Origin: a virus
IMG/VR virus record: IMGVR_UViG_3300033153_004573
Coordinates: 1 to 22,630 of that record
Strand: one strand, 5' to 3'
DNA length: 22,630 nt
This document shows, piece by piece, positions 6,776 to 14,047 of the stretch. The stretch's first letter is position 1. Every line of letters starts with the position of its first letter. The notes beneath the pieces were generated by a model, which saw only the letters and a list, made by a program, of their open reading frames with translations, did no database searches and was not told where the DNA came from. The position numbers and the translations under genes are program-made.

Positions 6776-7768
6776 ATGCTGAATACAAGAAATTTAATCA
6801 CAACAGACGTACAGATCCCAAGTACCTGGGTCTTTGAATATTATTTAGATCTGCCTGAAAAGTTAGCAGGACAAGATGTAAAGATTAAGTCAATATTCAA
6901 TCCCTCTGAGAGAACACCAAGTATGTGTATCTTTATGGATAAGAAATCAGGTGAATATAAATACAAAGATTTTTCTAGTGGTAAATATGGAAGTAAGATT
7001 GATCTTGTAAAGGAAATACATGAGAATGTAAATAGTTATTCGGAAGCTATATTTAAAATTATAGAGGACTTCAACTCATATGTAATGAAAAATGGTACAT
7101 ATGAACAAGCAGACTTTAAAGAATACAGTAGATACAAGGTTGATTTTGTAAAACCAAGGGGATGGAATGAAGATGATAGAGATTTTTGGTTACAATTTGG
7201 CATAGGAACTTCAATACTCTTTGAATATAATGTAAAAGCATTGGATTACTATAAAATGTCCAAAGAAGAAGACGGTGAAGTTAAAAGTATCAAAATAAGA
7301 GGTCCCAAGATTTATGGTTATTTTGATAAGTCAGGTAATATTTACAAAATATACCAACCATTACAAAAGAAGCATAAGTTTATTAAGGTTGCTCATTATG
7401 TTCAAGGTATTGATCAGCTTAAATATAATAAGCCTTATCTAATCATATGTTCATCACTAAAAGACATAATGACTCTGAGACACTTTAATTACAATGCAGA
7501 GTATATTGCACCGGACAGTGAGAACACAATGATCAAACCTTATATTATTGAAAATCTTCAAAAGAAGTATAAAAAGGTAGTGGCTTTATTTGATTTTGAT
7601 AAAGCAGGTAAGGAAGCTATCAAAAAATATAGATTAACCTATAATATATTTGGGGCACATATGAATATAAGTAAAGATCCTGCTGATGCTGTAAGAGACC
7701 ATGGTTTCAAAAAAGCACATGAAGATCTTATAAAAAACCTTGGATATATTTTAAGAAAAATATCATGA
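6776..7768 (+). CDS. DnaG-like primase (Toprim domain)
   Basis: The enzyme should make RNA primers for replication. Residues 36-82 follow the layout of the DnaG zinc-binding domain (IFNPSERTPSMCIF, then a YKYKDFSSGKYG turn, then a helix) but lack the metal-binding Cys/His set. The Toprim core is at about 220-310: YLIICSSLKDIM (221-232), the acidic motif LFDFDKAGKEA (271-281), and KDPADAV (300-306). The usual first Toprim Glu is replaced by Ser in this hhhxSSLKD form, a variation I associate with phage primases. The stop overlaps the RusA start as ATGA. The gene starts immediately after a terminator, so expression probably depends on read-through or a local promoter. Confidence 0.8.
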   Translation: MLNTRNLITTDVQIPSTWVFEYYLDLPEKLAGQDVKIKSIFNPSERTPSMCIFMDKKSGEYKYKDFSSGKYGSKIDLVKEIHENVNSYSEAIFKIIEDFNSYVMKNGTYEQADFKEYSRYKVDFVKPRGWNEDDRDFWLQFGIGTSILFEYNVKALDYYKMSKEEDGEVKSIKIRGPKIYGYFDKSGNIYKIYQPLQKKHKFIKVAHYVQGIDQLKYNKPYLIICSSLKDIMTLRHFNYNAEYIAPDSENTMIKPYIIENLQKKYKKVVALFDFDKAGKEAIKKYRLTYNIFGAHMNISKDPADAVRDHGFKKAHEDLIKNLGYILRKIS

Positions 7769-8193
7769 AATGGTTTATACCGGGTAATGTACCCAGCTCA
7801 AAGAATGGTAGAAGATGGACAGGAAAGTATTTCATATCAAGTAAAGCTGTTATGAAATACAGAAAGGATACAAAAGCTCTATATAAGAAGCTTAAGAATT
7901 CTTTCTTAAAAACATACAATAAGTATGAAGAACCTGTGACTATTTCTTTCAGATTTGTTAGAGGCACTAAACATAAGTTTGATTATTTAAATCCAGCTCA
8001 GACAGTCCAAGATGACATGGTTGAGCACGGATGGATAGAAGATGATAACTGTGAACATGTGATTCCTAAATTTAAACCATATCACTATGATAAAACAAAA
8101 CCAGGTGTTTATATAGAAATTGAATCAAATGGAAATAGAAAAAAAGAAAATACAGTTAAGCATAAAGCAAAGCTTAGAGTTGATGTACTTTAA
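7765..8193 (+). CDS. rusA: RusA-like Holliday junction resolvase
   Basis: RusA enzymes cut Holliday junctions and other branched DNA as dimers. The 142-residue product starts WFIPGNVPSSKNGRRWT, like the N-terminal strand and loop of RusA (hhhxGxPxxKxRpR). The acidic catalytic cluster is visible: Asp73 in FDYLN, Asp83/84 in VQDDM and Asp93/94 in IEDDN, with spacing matching the family pattern DxDNxxKxxxDxLxxxGhhxDD. The extra C-terminal basic tail after residue 120 overlaps the next gene. ATGA overlap with the primase places it in the replication transcription unit, where it would process recombination or packaging intermediates. Confidence 0.75.
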   Translation: MKWFIPGNVPSSKNGRRWTGKYFISSKAVMKYRKDTKALYKKLKNSFLKTYNKYEEPVTISFRFVRGTKHKFDYLNPAQTVQDDMVEHGWIEDDNCEHVIPKFKPYHYDKTKPGVYIEIESNGNRKKENTVKHKAKLRVDVL

Positions 8194-8497
8194 AGATCAA
8201 GGTACTCACACTATATATGTCCATTTCTCTGGATCTGGAGATGACGGAGGCATTGATGAAGTAGAATTTTGGGATCATAATGATAAATCTATTGGAATAG
8301 CAAGAGATAATCATTATGATATAGAAGGACAATTTTATAGTATGATTAACAGTCATACTGCTCTTGAGGGAGATTGGATAAACAATGATGGAGGATATGG
8401 TGAATTAAGAATTAATCTTGAAAAAAATGAATATGAAGTTGAGGTTCATTTTAGAAGAGAAGAATCACATGCCTGGGAGAATCAACCCTTTTTATAA
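8183..8497 (+). CDS. DUF6878-like protein, 104 aa
   Basis: I chose ATG 8183 (overlap of 11 bases with rusA) over upstream TTG 8120 or ATG 8129, which would overlap far more. The 104-residue product has a strand followed by a Gly/Ser/Asp loop, FSGSGDDG (residues 15-22), and later DWINNDGGYGEL (64-75), then two strands and a short acidic C-terminus. This pair of motifs (a GSGDSG-like loop and NNDGaxGE) is what I remember of the DUF6878 family, whose function is unknown. The stop overlaps the next start as TAATG, and the next gene resembles another small DUF, so the two probably work together. Confidence 0.6.
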   Translation: MYFKDQGTHTIYVHFSGSGDDGGIDEVEFWDHNDKSIGIARDNHYDIEGQFYSMINSHTALEGDWINNDGGYGELRINLEKNEYEVEVHFRREESHAWENQPFL

Positions 8498-8841
8498 TGC
8501 ATCCATTATTACATGCTAAAAGCTCTGTCAAGAAATTTGGTGGAGTTTTAGAAGATTATCTTTTTATACATGAATGGTTTGATGCAACTAAAGCCTGGGT
8601 GGGACACTCAGAGCATAGATTGTTTAGACATCATAGTGAAGGGATCTTTGAACTAGAACAAATATTTGGACCAGCTTTCATTAATAATGATGGAAAGACT
8701 ATATACACAAGATATGTTGGAGAACAACATGTTAAAGAAGACTGTAACAATTACATTCCTTCTGCAAAAGAATGGTTAGTAGCCTTACGGGCTAAGAATA
8801 AACCAGAATGGATGATCAGAACTATAAAATTAATAGACTAA
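8497..8841 (+). CDS. DUF6915-like protein, 114 aa
   Basis: The protein is rich in His and acidic residues: MHPLLHAKSSVKKFGG at the start, IHEWFDATKAWVGH, then HRLFRHHSEGIFELEQIFG (about residues 40-58) and GEQHVKEDCN (75-84). Its order closely follows the DUF6915 family as I remember it, with its HP..HA.SSV.kwGG start, HRa.RHH.EGIF helix and GEQHV.ED motif. The conserved His and Glu/Asp residues suggest a metal site, but no activity is known to me. It is coupled to both neighbours (TAATG overlaps), lying between the DUF6878-like gene and an unknown helical protein. Confidence 0.65.
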   Translation: MHPLLHAKSSVKKFGGVLEDYLFIHEWFDATKAWVGHSEHRLFRHHSEGIFELEQIFGPAFINNDGKTIYTRYVGEQHVKEDCNNYIPSAKEWLVALRAKNKPEWMIRTIKLID

Positions 8842-9245
8842 TGGAAGAAAAAGTAAAATTAACTAAAACTCGTTATAGAGAGCTTAAAAAGCTACTTCTA
8901 TCAAAATCACAAGATGATTTTGATTTAGGTTGTGAAAATGTTAAAAATATAGACATAAGTAGCATTGCTATTATACTGCTTGCAAAATCTCTATCATATG
9001 GCAGGAGAGCCGCATTTATGGAAACATTTACCAAGAATATTAATAGTGTGTATTCTACTAATAAAAATATTATATCCTCTGATTTATCATGGGAAATATT
9101 ATTTCCAGTAATATCAAAAAGTCCTGAATTAACAGATCTTGATAAGTCTATTGTTAGCAGTGAGCTAGAAGAATTAGTTACTGGTACTCTAGAATGCTTA
9201 GATTATAAATTTATTAAAAAATTAAATCTTGAATTAAAATGGTAA
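8841..9245 (+). CDS. Hypothetical helical protein, 134 aa
   Basis: ATG 8841 overlaps the previous TAA as TAATG and is preferred over an in-frame ATG at 8808 inside the upstream gene. The 134-residue product appears entirely helical: a basic N-terminus (KTRYRELKKLLLSK), a region with DISSIAIILLAKSLSYGRRAAF, and a C-terminal Leu/Glu/Lys-rich helix. There is no enzyme motif. Its stop overlaps the start of the metallopeptidase/VWA gene by seven bases, so it is translated together with the VWA/MoxR pair and may be a small partner of it. The family was not recognised. Confidence 0.65.
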   Translation: MEEKVKLTKTRYRELKKLLLSKSQDDFDLGCENVKNIDISSIAIILLAKSLSYGRRAAFMETFTKNINSVYSTNKNIISSDLSWEILFPVISKSPELTDLDKSIVSSELEELVTGTLECLDYKFIKKLNLELKW

Positions 9246-10402
9246 ATATAACAGATGAATTATCTAGAGCTTCAAAGAGTTTAATACTTACAGAAGCATT
9301 TTACGGGTTATTTCTTATTGGATTAAATAAGAGATTTAGAGAGGATTTGCCAACAGCAGGTGTGAGTAAGCATGGTATTGGGATACAATTGTCCATAAAT
9401 CCTGCTTTCTTTAAAAATCTTACTGAAGATGAAAGAGTTGGTGTATTAAAACATGAATTATTACATGTTTCATTTGGACATCTTACATATAGAGATCGTT
9501 TTGAGAACAAAAAGTTATTTAACATAGCTGCTGATCTTGAAATCAATCAATATATTGATAGAACTTTTCTTCCAAGAGAAGCATTATTTTTAGATACATT
9601 TCCAGAACTTAATTTACCTGAAAGAGCTGGAACTAAAGTATACTATGATTTGCTACAACAAGCTTGTGATGATGGAAATTGTCCTTCATTGCAAAGTATA
9701 ATGGACCAAATGAATGGAGATAGTGTTTATGACCACCCAACATGGGATGAATTTGAAGAACTCACTGAAGCTGAGAAAAGATTGGTAGAGAAACAGATTG
9801 AATATCAAATAAAAGAGATTGCAGATCAAACTCAAAAGAGAAGAGGGACCATTCCTGGAGAGCTAGCAGAGATAATTGATAGATTAACAAATATACCACC
9901 GCCTAAATTTGATTGGAAAGGGTATTTGAGAAGGTTTGTTGGTAATTCTAGCATTGTATATACCAAGAAGATGAGGAGAAAGTATAACAAACGTTATAGT
10001 GAGAATCCAGGGCTTAAGATTAAGTTCAAGAATCATATCCTTGTTGGTGTAGATACATCTGGCTCAGTATCATCTAGTGAGCTAGAAGAGTTTAGAAATG
10101 AATTATGTCATATGCATAAGACTGGGCATAAAATTACTGTAGCACAGTGTGATACTCGCCTTGCTGATGTAAAAGAATTCAATCCCAAGAAAGATTGGGA
10201 AGTGAAAGGTAGAGGAGGCACAAGTTTCCAACCAGTTGTAGATCATTTTAATGAAAATAAAAAAAGATATACAGCACTTATATATTGTACAGATGGTGAA
10301 GCACCTGCTCCAGAAGAATGTCCAAAGAACACGTTATGGTGTTTGAGTTCAGATTCTTATGATAATGATGAGTTACCAGGATTAGTAATAAAATTAAATT
10401 AA
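9239..10402 (+). CDS. Metallopeptidase-like/VWA domain protein (DUF2201-type)
   Basis: Two domains are visible. The N-terminal domain carries HELLHVSFGH at residues 72-81, a zinc-metallopeptidase HExxH motif with a further His, followed by a conserved helix (NIAADLEINQYI). The C-terminal domain (about 265-387) is a von Willebrand A-like fold with a MIDAS: DTSGS at 272-276, Thr328 in GRGGTSF and Asp352 in YCTDGEA. This architecture is that of the DUF2201 proteins, which pair with MoxR-type AAA+ ATPases; the ATPase gene follows five bases downstream. By analogy with RavA-ViaA the pair may act as a chaperone or remodelling machine. Whether the peptidase site is active is unknown. The 387-residue length is normal for the family. 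Confidence 0.85.
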   Translation: MVNITDELSRASKSLILTEAFYGLFLIGLNKRFREDLPTAGVSKHGIGIQLSINPAFFKNLTEDERVGVLKHELLHVSFGHLTYRDRFENKKLFNIAADLEINQYIDRTFLPREALFLDTFPELNLPERAGTKVYYDLLQQACDDGNCPSLQSIMDQMNGDSVYDHPTWDEFEELTEAEKRLVEKQIEYQIKEIADQTQKRRGTIPGELAEIIDRLTNIPPPKFDWKGYLRRFVGNSSIVYTKKMRRKYNKRYSENPGLKIKFKNHILVGVDTSGSVSSSELEEFRNELCHMHKTGHKITVAQCDTRLADVKEFNPKKDWEVKGRGGTSFQPVVDHFNENKKRYTALIYCTDGEAPAPEECPKNTLWCLSSDSYDNDELPGLVIKLN

Positions 10403-10407
10403 AAATT

Positions 10408-11676
10408 ATGGCACAAGTAAGCTTAAATATTGATGAATTAAAAGATTTTGTAAACCATATAGTCTCCAATAATAGGTGGCTTCAGGAACAAAACAAACCA
10501 CCAGTTGCTGTTGAAGTAGTTGGTGAATCTGGAATTGGTAAAACATCTGTAGTTGTAGAGCTAGCAAAAGAGAATAATCTCAATTTTGTAAAGTTAAATC
10601 TAGCTCAAATAGAAGAATTAGGTGATTTAGTTGGATTTCCTGTGAGACAGTTTCAAATGTATAAGGAAAAAAAAGTTCCAAAGAAGGTTGATAATCTTAA
10701 CTATACTGCAGCCCAACGGGCTTCTGCATCTTCTGATGTAGCTAATATTGAGACAACTGTTACCAAGAAGATTGGTTTATGGGTAGATGAATTAGCAGTT
10801 CAGGAATATTTAAAGAATGGTTATAAGATGACTGGTAAAAACAGAATGTCTTATTGTGCGCCAGAATGGATTGCTAATAAAAAAGAAGGAGGTTTATTAC
10901 TTCTTGATGACTGGAATAGAGCAGATGTTAGGTTCATCCAGGCAGTAATGGAATTAATTGACAGACAAACCTATATATCATGGTCCCTTCCAAAGGATTG
11001 GCATATTGTGTTGACATCAAATCCAGATAATGGTGATTATATGGTAAATTCCATTGACTCAGCACAGAAAACCAGATATATTACAGCAAACTTAAAGTTT
11101 AATGTTGAAGTGTGGGCACGGTGGGCAGAAGAAGCAGGAATAGACACAAGATGTATAAACTTCTTATTATTAAATCCTGAGCTTGTAACTCAAGAAACAA
11201 ATGCAAGATCTATTACAACGTTTTTTAATGCTATATCTAGCTTTGAAGATTTTGAAAAAGATCTAAGTATGATCCAATTAATTGGAGAAGGTTCTGTTGG
11301 AGATACATTTGCATCTATGTTCACCACATTTATTAATAATAAACTGGACAAACTGGTGACACCAACTGATCTATTAACTCATGAGAATGAGCAATACATC
11401 TTAGGTGAACTAAAAAGTTGTATTGGTGAGGGTGATTCATATCGTGCGGATATTGCATCTACATTAGCCACCAGATTAGCTAATTTTTCAGTAGTATACT
11501 CTAAGGAAAGTACTATCACACAAAAGATAACAGATAGATTAATTGCTCTTTGTACAAAGAAGTATTTTACTGATGATCTGAAGTATCTTGTTGTAAGAAC
11601 TATATTTAACGGAAATAAACAGAAGTTTAACAAATTAATGATGAATCCTGAAATCATTAAAATGACAGTAAAGTAA
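10408..11676 (+). CDS. MoxR-type AAA+ ATPase
   Basis: The 422-residue protein has Walker A GESGIGKT at residues 39-46, Walker B LLLLDDWNRA at 163-172, sensor 1 TSNPDN at 203-208 and a likely Arg finger at 223 in QKTRYI. The DDWNRA and TSNPDN motifs are typical of MoxR/RavA-like AAA+ proteins (usually DEhNRA and TxNP). The C-terminal 180 residues are helical and presumably form the lid and a partner-binding region. The gene sits between the VWA protein and two large unknown proteins, with TAATG overlap into the next. MoxR-VWA pairs insert cofactors or remodel protein complexes; the phage target is not evident. Confidence 0.85.
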   Translation: MAQVSLNIDELKDFVNHIVSNNRWLQEQNKPPVAVEVVGESGIGKTSVVVELAKENNLNFVKLNLAQIEELGDLVGFPVRQFQMYKEKKVPKKVDNLNYTAAQRASASSDVANIETTVTKKIGLWVDELAVQEYLKNGYKMTGKNRMSYCAPEWIANKKEGGLLLLDDWNRADVRFIQAVMELIDRQTYISWSLPKDWHIVLTSNPDNGDYMVNSIDSAQKTRYITANLKFNVEVWARWAEEAGIDTRCINFLLLNPELVTQETNARSITTFFNAISSFEDFEKDLSMIQLIGEGSVGDTFASMFTTFINNKLDKLVTPTDLLTHENEQYILGELKSCIGEGDSYRADIASTLATRLANFSVVYSKESTITQKITDRLIALCTKKYFTDDLKYLVVRTIFNGNKQKFNKLMMNPEIIKMTVK

Positions 11677-12716
11677 TGAGCAAAAGTGTACATCAACATT
11701 ATAACTTAGATGCTCTAGAACACTTTGGATTAGAACATGCCCCAAAATATGGGGTGTGTTCTAACTCTGACGGAACAATAGAGACTATAATTGCAACTGA
11801 TTCAGAAACAACATACAATAAAATAAGAGATATACTAAGTACGGCAAAAACTACTAAGTCCATTGGTTCTTATAGTAAGGCATTCTTATTACCAAAATCT
11901 CCTATTTCTATAGACCGGATAAGATCTGGATTAAAGGAACATAAAGTTACATTAAGTAATGAATATGATGCGGCAGATTTATACGTGGTTCATGATGATT
12001 TTTATGATCATTTTAAAAATGGTCAAAATATTCATTCATCATGTATGATGGCCAAACTATGGAATTATGAAACATTTGATAGTTCAATTGGTTGGGGTGG
12101 AAGTAAGAATTATTGTACTACTACTGGTAATCAAATAGTATATGATACCAAATGTTCAGAATGGTTCAATATCTATTCAGGAAATTCATTTGATACTTTA
12201 TATGACGCTTGGATGATTTCAGGATTAGCAGTAAATATTGCTTATAAAATTGATATTGGAGAGGCTACTACTATATCATGTGATTCTGTGATGCATTCAT
12301 CAGCAAATGTACAAGTATTAACTGAACAATTAATGAAAGATTTGATTACACAAATTGAAGGTAATGAGGATGATGTTGCTCTTGCTGGTAAAATACTACC
12401 AACAATTGATTACAAAACTAATTATCACCTATTATGGGAATTTGCAAATCAAATTGATTCTAGTTTATGGAGATTTAATAGAAATAAAGATGTGCAGTAT
12501 TGGAAAGAACAAGCACAAATTCATGATTTAAATTATAGATCAGCAGAAGATATGATTCTATGGTTAGATGAAGAAAATCTTCTTGATGAAATCAGTTTTA
12601 GATACCTAGAACGTATTGTGAGAAAAGAAATAACAATTCACAATAGAAATCTATATGTATTTAAAATTCAAGTTAAACCTGAATACAGAAAATATTTAAG
12701 AACAAAAAAGAAATGA
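11676..12716 (+). CDS. Hypothetical protein, 346 aa, MoxR/VWA neighbour
   Basis: The N-terminal third (about residues 35-110) alternates strands and helices (TIIATDSETTYNKI, SIGSYSKAFLLP). The middle is rich in Cys, Ser and Trp (HSSCMMAKLW, GWGGSKNYCTT), and the C-terminal third is helical and charged, ending in a very basic tail (YRKYLRTKKK). No domain was recognised. The TAATG overlap with the ATPase gene means it is co-translated with the MoxR/VWA pair, making it a candidate substrate or adaptor. It has no signal peptide or membrane segment. Confidence 0.75.
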   Translation: MSKSVHQHYNLDALEHFGLEHAPKYGVCSNSDGTIETIIATDSETTYNKIRDILSTAKTTKSIGSYSKAFLLPKSPISIDRIRSGLKEHKVTLSNEYDAADLYVVHDDFYDHFKNGQNIHSSCMMAKLWNYETFDSSIGWGGSKNYCTTTGNQIVYDTKCSEWFNIYSGNSFDTLYDAWMISGLAVNIAYKIDIGEATTISCDSVMHSSANVQVLTEQLMKDLITQIEGNEDDVALAGKILPTIDYKTNYHLLWEFANQIDSSLWRFNRNKDVQYWKEQAQIHDLNYRSAEDMILWLDEENLLDEISFRYLERIVRKEITIHNRNLYVFKIQVKPEYRKYLRTKKK

Positions 12717-12717
12717 T

Positions 12718-13953
12718 ATGTTAAATATGAAAACAGTGGGTAAAAGTAAATTATATCAAATACATATAAATTGTAACAAAGATTATATTCAAAATGATTT
12801 AATGATAAAACCGGAGGCTCTAGATATCTCTGAATTAGGTGACTATATTGGAATGACTGAAAGTTGGACTGGCATTGATAGAGTTTTATTAAACCAATTA
12901 GAAAAAATAAAACCAAGTTTTGATAAAACTAAACTTGTGGGTTCAAAAATATATAGATTTCCTAATCTAACTTTACCTAGAGATAAAGTGGCTATTATTA
13001 ATGAGAAGTATAACTCAAGAATAATAAGAGATCGTGATAAATGTGATATTGCTGTTATATCTGAAAAACTAATAAAAAGCTTTAGAGAGCAAACATGGAC
13101 CTATCCTAGTTATGAATCAAAACATTCTTTAATGGTTAATTTGTTAGATGAAGAAATACATAATCTAAAGGCTGTATTTACTCCTATGGCATTAGAAAAA
13201 CTAAGAACTTTTGTTCATAACTTTAATGATGATGATAGAATAATAATAGAGAGAAGGCCTCATTATTATCGTAGTCAAGGAAATCCTATATTCAAACCAG
13301 GTTGTGAAGCTGATAATTGGATGAAAAAGCTACCAGGTAATGGTTCTGGTTACACTATATATATTCCCAAAGAACATGTTAAAGGTTTTGAATGGATATC
13401 TTCTAATGTGAATATGTGTTGTTTTGATACAGAGCTTAATGAATTAGCTACTGAAGACTCAGTTACATTGAATGAGGATAGTTTTAAACAAATATGTAAG
13501 ATGATGGAGAGTAGAGAAGATAGAGATTTAGCATTAGAAACAATGGCTAATTGTAATGTTGACAAGTCTCGTGCATTTCTTGGACTTCTTTTCTTTTTCA
13601 AATGGGATCAAATGAAGGATGCAAAAACATGGAATCATGTAAACTTTAAAGCATTACGTGCTGAATTTGATTCATATGCTACACATTATGGTTATGCTAA
13701 TGGTCATGCATATGATTTTATAATCAAGAAGATGGTTGATGATAATGTTCTAACTGAATTTGCAGTAAAAGTTATTGCAAAAAAGATGTTTGAAAATGTT
13801 TTATCAGCTTCATTTGGTATGGGAACAGAGTCAGTCTTTAATATAGATCCTGAAAAGCTTGAATTAAAACCAGAGTATAAAAATAAAATAATTACTGAAG
13901 CAGTGATACAGGATGCAAAAGTAACTATAGGTATAGATGATTTACCATTTTAA
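12718..13953 (+). CDS. Hypothetical protein, 411 aa, with SSB-like C-terminal tip
   Basis: This large protein has no recognised domain. It contains a basic/acidic segment DDDRIIIERRPHYYR around residues 175-190 and a helical C-terminal half (FLGLLFFFKWDQMK near residue 285). The last residues are GIDDLPF, which matches the acidic hydrophobic tip of bacterial SSB proteins (DDDIPF in E. coli, DDLPF-type in many others); that tip is the docking site for many replication and repair proteins. The gene starts one base after the previous stop and is followed by a compound hairpin that likely ends this transcription unit. A DNA-metabolism role is inferred from the tail and context only. Confidence 0.75.
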   Translation: MLNMKTVGKSKLYQIHINCNKDYIQNDLMIKPEALDISELGDYIGMTESWTGIDRVLLNQLEKIKPSFDKTKLVGSKIYRFPNLTLPRDKVAIINEKYNSRIIRDRDKCDIAVISEKLIKSFREQTWTYPSYESKHSLMVNLLDEEIHNLKAVFTPMALEKLRTFVHNFNDDDRIIIERRPHYYRSQGNPIFKPGCEADNWMKKLPGNGSGYTIYIPKEHVKGFEWISSNVNMCCFDTELNELATEDSVTLNEDSFKQICKMMESREDRDLALETMANCNVDKSRAFLGLLFFFKWDQMKDAKTWNHVNFKALRAEFDSYATHYGYANGHAYDFIIKKMVDDNVLTEFAVKVIAKKMFENVLSASFGMGTESVFNIDPEKLELKPEYKNKIITEAVIQDAKVTIGIDDLPF

Positions 13954-13958
13954 AGTTT

Positions 13959-14022
13959 GAACGGAGTTGCCATAGTTGAAACCATTGGGCAGTCCACCAC
14001 TGTCTGTGGTTTCACTCCGTTC
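13959..14022 (+). terminator. Compound hairpin, probable terminator
   Basis: The outer stem GAACGGAGT (13959-13967) pairs perfectly with ACTCCGTTC (14014-14022). A middle stem GAAACCA (13978-13984) pairs with TGGTTTC (14007-14013), stacked directly on the outer stem. An inner stem GGCAGT/ACTGTC (13988-13993 with 13999-14004, one G-U pair) closes a five-base loop. A ten-base bulge lies on the 5' side at 13968-13977. It follows the stop of the 411-aa gene by five bases. Only a weak T-rich tail follows (TTCTT), so it may be a terminator, a 3'-end protector or a structured regulatory RNA upstream of the ligase gene. Confidence 0.8.
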
Positions 14023-14047
14023 TTCTTAATAATTAAAATTAAAATAA

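Noticed and set aside
8120-8182. Longer N-terminus for the DUF6878-like protein from TTG 8120
   Set aside because: It needs a non-ATG start and a 74-base overlap with rusA; ATG 8183 gives the usual short overlap.
11379-11699. 106-aa minus-strand ORF
   Set aside because: It lies almost entirely antisense to the MoxR ATPase gene, has no coupled neighbours, and its hydrophobic composition is what the complement of an AT-rich gene gives.
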